Shown here: positions 4,993 through 7,418 of the stretch, piece after piece
Layout of the letters: each line of letters starts with the position of its first letter
Position numbering within the stretch: position 1 is the first letter of the stretch
DNA from: CAIKHN01 sp964394565
GTDB lineage: Bacteria; Patescibacteriota; Patescibacteriia; UBA9934
DNA length: 7,418 bases
Reading direction: 5' to 3'
Assembly: GCA_964394565.1 (NCBI GenBank)
Contig: CAYMYA010000028.1
Span: 1 to 7,418, forward strand
Position numbers and translations under genes: made by a program
The notes under the pieces: generated by a model
Database searches by the model: none
What the model was told of the DNA's origin: nothing
What the model saw: the letters and a program-made list of their open reading frames with translations, nothing else

Positions 4993-6111
4993 ATGGCGCG
5001 TGCGAGCCTTTTTCATGCGGATAAGACATTTCTGGCGCTCCTTGGCGGCGTGGTATTGCTTGGAATCGTGCTCCTTGCATCGGCATCGGGTCCGTTGGGT
5101 TTTGTGAAGTTTCATGATTCGTATTATTTTTTGAAACATCAGTTGATCTTTGGCCTCATTCCTGGCGTGATTGGTTTTGTTGTTGCGAGCAGTATTCCGT
5201 ATAGCTTTTTCCGTCGGTTCGCAGGTGTAATGCTCATGCTTTCTCTTGGGTTGCTTCTTTCCGTATTCCTTCCCGGGCTCGGGACGAATCTTGGCACCGA
5301 AGCAACGCAATGGATTGCGCTTGGTACGTTTACCGTACAACCGTCGGAAATTGTGAAGCTTACATTTTTATTGTATATCGCGGCGTGGATGGAAAAACGG
5401 ACCGAGCATGATTTACGAGATATTCATTCCGGGCTCATCCCATTTGTGATTGTACTTGCGACAGTGATGAGCATTTTGCTGTTGCAGCATGACACAGGAA
5501 CGATGGGGATTATTGTTGCTATGGCACTTGGGGTGTATTTCGTTGCTGGTGCTCCGATGAAATATTTTGCGGCATTCGGTGCCGCGGGTGCGTTGTTCAT
5601 GGGAGTGTTGTTTCAGTTTTCTACGTATCGTTACGAGCGCCTGGTGACATTCTTGCATCCAGAACTTGATCCGAGCGGCGCGGGGTACCATATTAATCAA
5701 GCATTACTTGCGATTGGGAGTGGGGGATTTTTTGGACGAGGTTATGGACATTCACTTCAAAAATTTCAATATCTCCCAGAGGTTGCTGGAGATTCTATTT
5801 TTGCAGTGATCGGGGAAGAACTTGGGTTTTTGTTGACCACGGCATTTCTTTTACTGTACGTGGTGTTTTTGCAGAGAGGATTTCAAATTGCTGCTACTGC
5901 ACGAGATGCATTTGGGAAATATTTGGCTGCGGGCGTTATGTCGTGGATTGCTGCACAGACTATTGTAAACATTGGCGCAATGGTTGGGATACTCCCAATT
6001 ACTGGAGTTCCGCTTCCTTTGGTAAGCTATGGAGGAACGGCGCTCGTGGTGACGCTCACTGCACTTGGCGTGGTGGTGAATATTTCTGCACACGCAAAGC
6101 AAGCTTCCTGA
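4993..6111 (+). CDS. ftsW: FtsW-type SEDS peptidoglycan glycosyltransferase
   Basis: SEDS proteins polymerise lipid II into glycan strands together with a partner transpeptidase; FtsW acts at the division septum. The 372-residue protein is almost entirely membrane-embedded, with about ten helices. Diagnostic segments are WIALGTFTVQPSEIVKL (residues 107-123), QHDTGT (165-170), the periplasmic loop GSGGFFGRGYGHSLQKFQYLP (242-262, quoted in part) and IFAVIGEELGF. Asp267 in EVAGDSIFA aligns with the essential SEDS aspartate; the usual neighbours in that motif are T-D-F, here G-D-S. The end has the family PLPLVSYGG motif (341-349 by count). The position between mraY and murG favours FtsW over RodA or SpoVE, since sequence alone separates these weakly. 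ATG 4993 begins 9 bases after the mraY stop. A GAGG at 4976-4979 is a weak, rather distant ribosome binding site. murG starts one base after the stop. Confidence 0.94.
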   Translation: MARASLFHADKTFLALLGGVVLLGIVLLASASGPLGFVKFHDSYYFLKHQLIFGLIPGVIGFVVASSIPYSFFRRFAGVMLMLSLGLLLSVFLPGLGTNLGTEATQWIALGTFTVQPSEIVKLTFLLYIAAWMEKRTEHDLRDIHSGLIPFVIVLATVMSILLLQHDTGTMGIIVAMALGVYFVAGAPMKYFAAFGAAGALFMGVLFQFSTYRYERLVTFLHPELDPSGAGYHINQALLAIGSGGFFGRGYGHSLQKFQYLPEVAGDSIFAVIGEELGFLLTTAFLLLYVVFLQRGFQIAATARDAFGKYLAAGVMSWIAAQTIVNIGAMVGILPITGVPLPLVSYGGTALVVTLTALGVVVNISAHAKQAS

Positions 6112-6112
6112 T

Positions 6113-7186
6113 ATGAGAGAACACAAGCATATTCTTTTGACGGGAGGTGGCACCCTTGGTCCGGTGACGCCATTGCTTGCTGTGGCAGCGGAGTGGCGAA
6201 AGCGAGATCCGCATGTACAGTTTACGTGGATTGGGACGCGCAATGGACCGGAGAAGGTGTTGGTGGAAGCCGCAAAAATTCCATTTGTTGCTTTTTCTGC
6301 ACCAAAATTTGATCGTACCCGTTGGTGGACCTGGCTGTTCGTGCCGTTTGCGTTGCTCTTGAGTTGCGTCCGTTCGAGCAAAATCCTTATGGATGTAGAG
6401 CCGTCGCTTATCATGTCCGCCGGCGCATATGTCAGTGTTCCGTTTGCGTGGACTGGGGCATTATTGAGGATTCCCACATGGATTCATCAGTTGGATGTCA
6501 CACCTGGCCTCGCGAATCGACTCATGGCGCCTGTCGCGAAGCGGATTAGTGTGACGTGGGAAGAAAATGTGGCACAGTATCGGGCAAAAAAAGTGCTTGT
6601 GGTCGGCGGCATTATCCGCCCGTTTTTGCGACTTGGGGATGCGATGACGGCGTACGAGCTTTTTGGCTTGAGAAAGGACATGCCAACGGTGCTCGTCATT
6701 GGCGGGGGAACCGGGGCGTCTTCTATGAATGAAATGTTTTCAATGTTCGGATCGGAATTGGTTCGGCATGCGAATGTCCTGCATATTACCGGTAGAGGAA
6801 AAATGCTCGCTGCACTTGAGACGATTGGCGACGGGTATGTTGTGCGAGAGTTTGTTGGCGAAGGTATGGCAGATTTGTACGCCGCGGCAGATGTTGTGGT
6901 GTGTCGAGCTGGCATGGGCACGATTGCCGAACTGGTTGCACTTGGCAAACCAGCGATTGTGTTACCGCTTGCTGGGCACCAGGAAGCGAATGCAAAAGCA
7001 CTTGAAGATCGTGGTGCTGCAGAAGTGCTTCATCACGTTACCCCACAAATCATATTACAAATGATTTTGCGTTACGTACAAAGTTCGGAAAAGCGCAACG
7101 CTCTCACCACAAAAATTCGTGCCGTTTTCGCTACAAATGGCGACGAACGTATTGTGCACGAAGCTGAGAGAATTTTGGGGGAGTGA
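6113..7186 (+). CDS. murG: UDP-GlcNAc:lipid I N-acetylglucosaminyltransferase, with unusual active-site motifs
   Basis: MurG adds GlcNAc from UDP-GlcNAc to lipid I, giving lipid II on the inner face of the membrane. The 357 residues fit the two-domain GT-B fold. The N-terminal domain has LLTGGGTLGPVTPLLAVA (residues 8-25) and SAGAYVSVPF (102-111). The C-terminal domain has VLVIGGGTGASSMN (193-206) and AADVVVCRAGMGTIAEL (258-274) with Glu273, followed by GHQEANAKAL (288-297). Two N-terminal motifs depart from the textbook form. The GGTGGHxxP loop reads GGTLGPVTP, so the conserved histidine is Pro17. HEQN reads HQLD (125-128). The UDP-GlcNAc side is closer to normal. Family and context (mraY-ftsW-murG) make MurG the best call, but a divergent GT28 enzyme cannot be excluded. 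ATG 6113 is one base after the ftsW stop, without a Shine-Dalgarno sequence. The gene appears to end the operon in this window; no clear terminator follows. Confidence 0.92.
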   Translation: MREHKHILLTGGGTLGPVTPLLAVAAEWRKRDPHVQFTWIGTRNGPEKVLVEAAKIPFVAFSAPKFDRTRWWTWLFVPFALLLSCVRSSKILMDVEPSLIMSAGAYVSVPFAWTGALLRIPTWIHQLDVTPGLANRLMAPVAKRISVTWEENVAQYRAKKVLVVGGIIRPFLRLGDAMTAYELFGLRKDMPTVLVIGGGTGASSMNEMFSMFGSELVRHANVLHITGRGKMLAALETIGDGYVVREFVGEGMADLYAAADVVVCRAGMGTIAELVALGKPAIVLPLAGHQEANAKALEDRGAAEVLHHVTPQIILQMILRYVQSSEKRNALTTKIRAVFATNGDERIVHEAERILGE

Positions 7187-7343
7187 ACCCGGCCCTGCCG
7201 AGTGGTGAGCGTTCTAGGAGTGAGTACAAAGCGTTACGCGTGCCCCGTGATCCAGTCGGACTGCGGGCATGAGCGTTCTTTACGTGGGAGACCTTCACAA
7301 GATTGCAGTATTTTGATATCCTCCCCTCGCATTCGCAACTTTC
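7187..7343 (+). other. Spacer between murG and tRNA-Lys with a direct repeat and a weak dyad
   Basis: I see no convincing coding sequence in this spacer. It contains a 10-base direct repeat TGAGCGTTCT at 7206-7215 and 7270-7279. Between the copies is a dyad: CAGTC/GACTG around 7258, flanked unevenly by TGCCC (7241-7245) and GGGCA (7265-7269). The dyad is followed by GTTCTTT but not by a clear T tract, so it is at most a weak murG terminator. A small CGGC-CCT-GCCG hairpin lies just after the stop. No good tRNA promoter was recognised. Confidence 0.35.
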
Positions 7344-7418
7344 GCGCTGGTAGCTCAGTGGTAGAGCAAGAGCCTTTTAAGCTCGTGGTCGTGGGTTCGA
7401 TCCCCACCCGGCGCACCA
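7344..7418 (+). tRNA. tRNA-Lys (anticodon UUU)
   Basis: All arms fold. The acceptor GCGCTGG (7344-7350) pairs with CCGGCGC with one T-G wobble. The D arm is GCTC/GAGC with loop AGTGGTA. The anticodon loop is CTTTTAA with anticodon TTT at 7376-7378. The variable loop is 5 bases, and the T arm is GTGGG/CCCAC with loop TTCGATC. Discriminator A and an encoded CCA end exactly at the window edge. The outermost anticodon-stem pair (27-43) is an A-G mismatch. The 75-base length is normal. Confidence 0.96.

Noticed and set aside
5851..6477. 208-codon minus-strand frame across ftsW and murG
   Set aside because: It is antisense to two well-supported genes and has no recognisable motif or start context.
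7190..7200. Small CGGC-CCT-GCCG hairpin right after the murG stop as a terminator
   Set aside because: The stem is only 4 bp with a 3-base loop and no T tract.
7234..7416. Minus-strand 60-codon frame with an RVGIEPTT...STTELPAR peptide
   Set aside because: This is the well-known spurious reading of the antisense strand of a tRNA gene; it overlaps tRNA-Lys completely.

Overview
The window looks like a chromosomal housekeeping stretch from a candidate-phyla (Patescibacteria/CPR) bacterium, probably of the Parcubacteria type. The evidence for that placement is indirect. It comprises very tight gene packing, almost no Shine-Dalgarno sequences before start codons, an rpmA without rplU beside it, a short three-helix membrane protein of a kind I associate with these lineages, and a MurG with an atypical glycine-rich loop. 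I could not search a database, so the phylum is an inference. The sequence is a draft scaffold: a run of exactly 100 N interrupts pyrG.

Bases 1-2850, plus strand: the C-terminal part of an S41 (Ctp-type) serine protease, a Nudix hydrolase whose frame overlaps both neighbours, rplI (ribosomal protein L9) ending inside its own terminator hairpin, and pyrG (CTP synthase), which is split by the gap. A 20-bp perfect inverted repeat then closes pyrG and, from the other side, rpmA.

Bases 2849-3316: rpmA (L27) on the minus strand, and a roughly 195-base divergent region with three dyads and candidate promoters in both directions. This is the most structured non-coding DNA in the window. The plus-strand promoter is placed so that its transcript would begin almost at the AUG of the next gene.

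Bases 3317-7186, plus strand: one compact operon of a NifU-like Fe-S scaffold domain protein, a small membrane protein, mraY, ftsW and murG. The first two junctions are 8-base overlaps, and the next two are gaps of 9 and 1 bases. MraY makes lipid I, MurG converts it to lipid II, and FtsW polymerises lipid II at the division septum, so the operon supplies the membrane steps of septal peptidoglycan synthesis. A 157-base spacer then leads to a complete tRNA-Lys(UUU) with encoded CCA at the window end.

I found no CRISPR array, insertion sequence, phage gene or clearly new system. The points most worth a second look are the MurG active-site substitutions, the structured rpmA leader, the apparently leaderless nifU-like start, and the odd boundaries of the Nudix gene.
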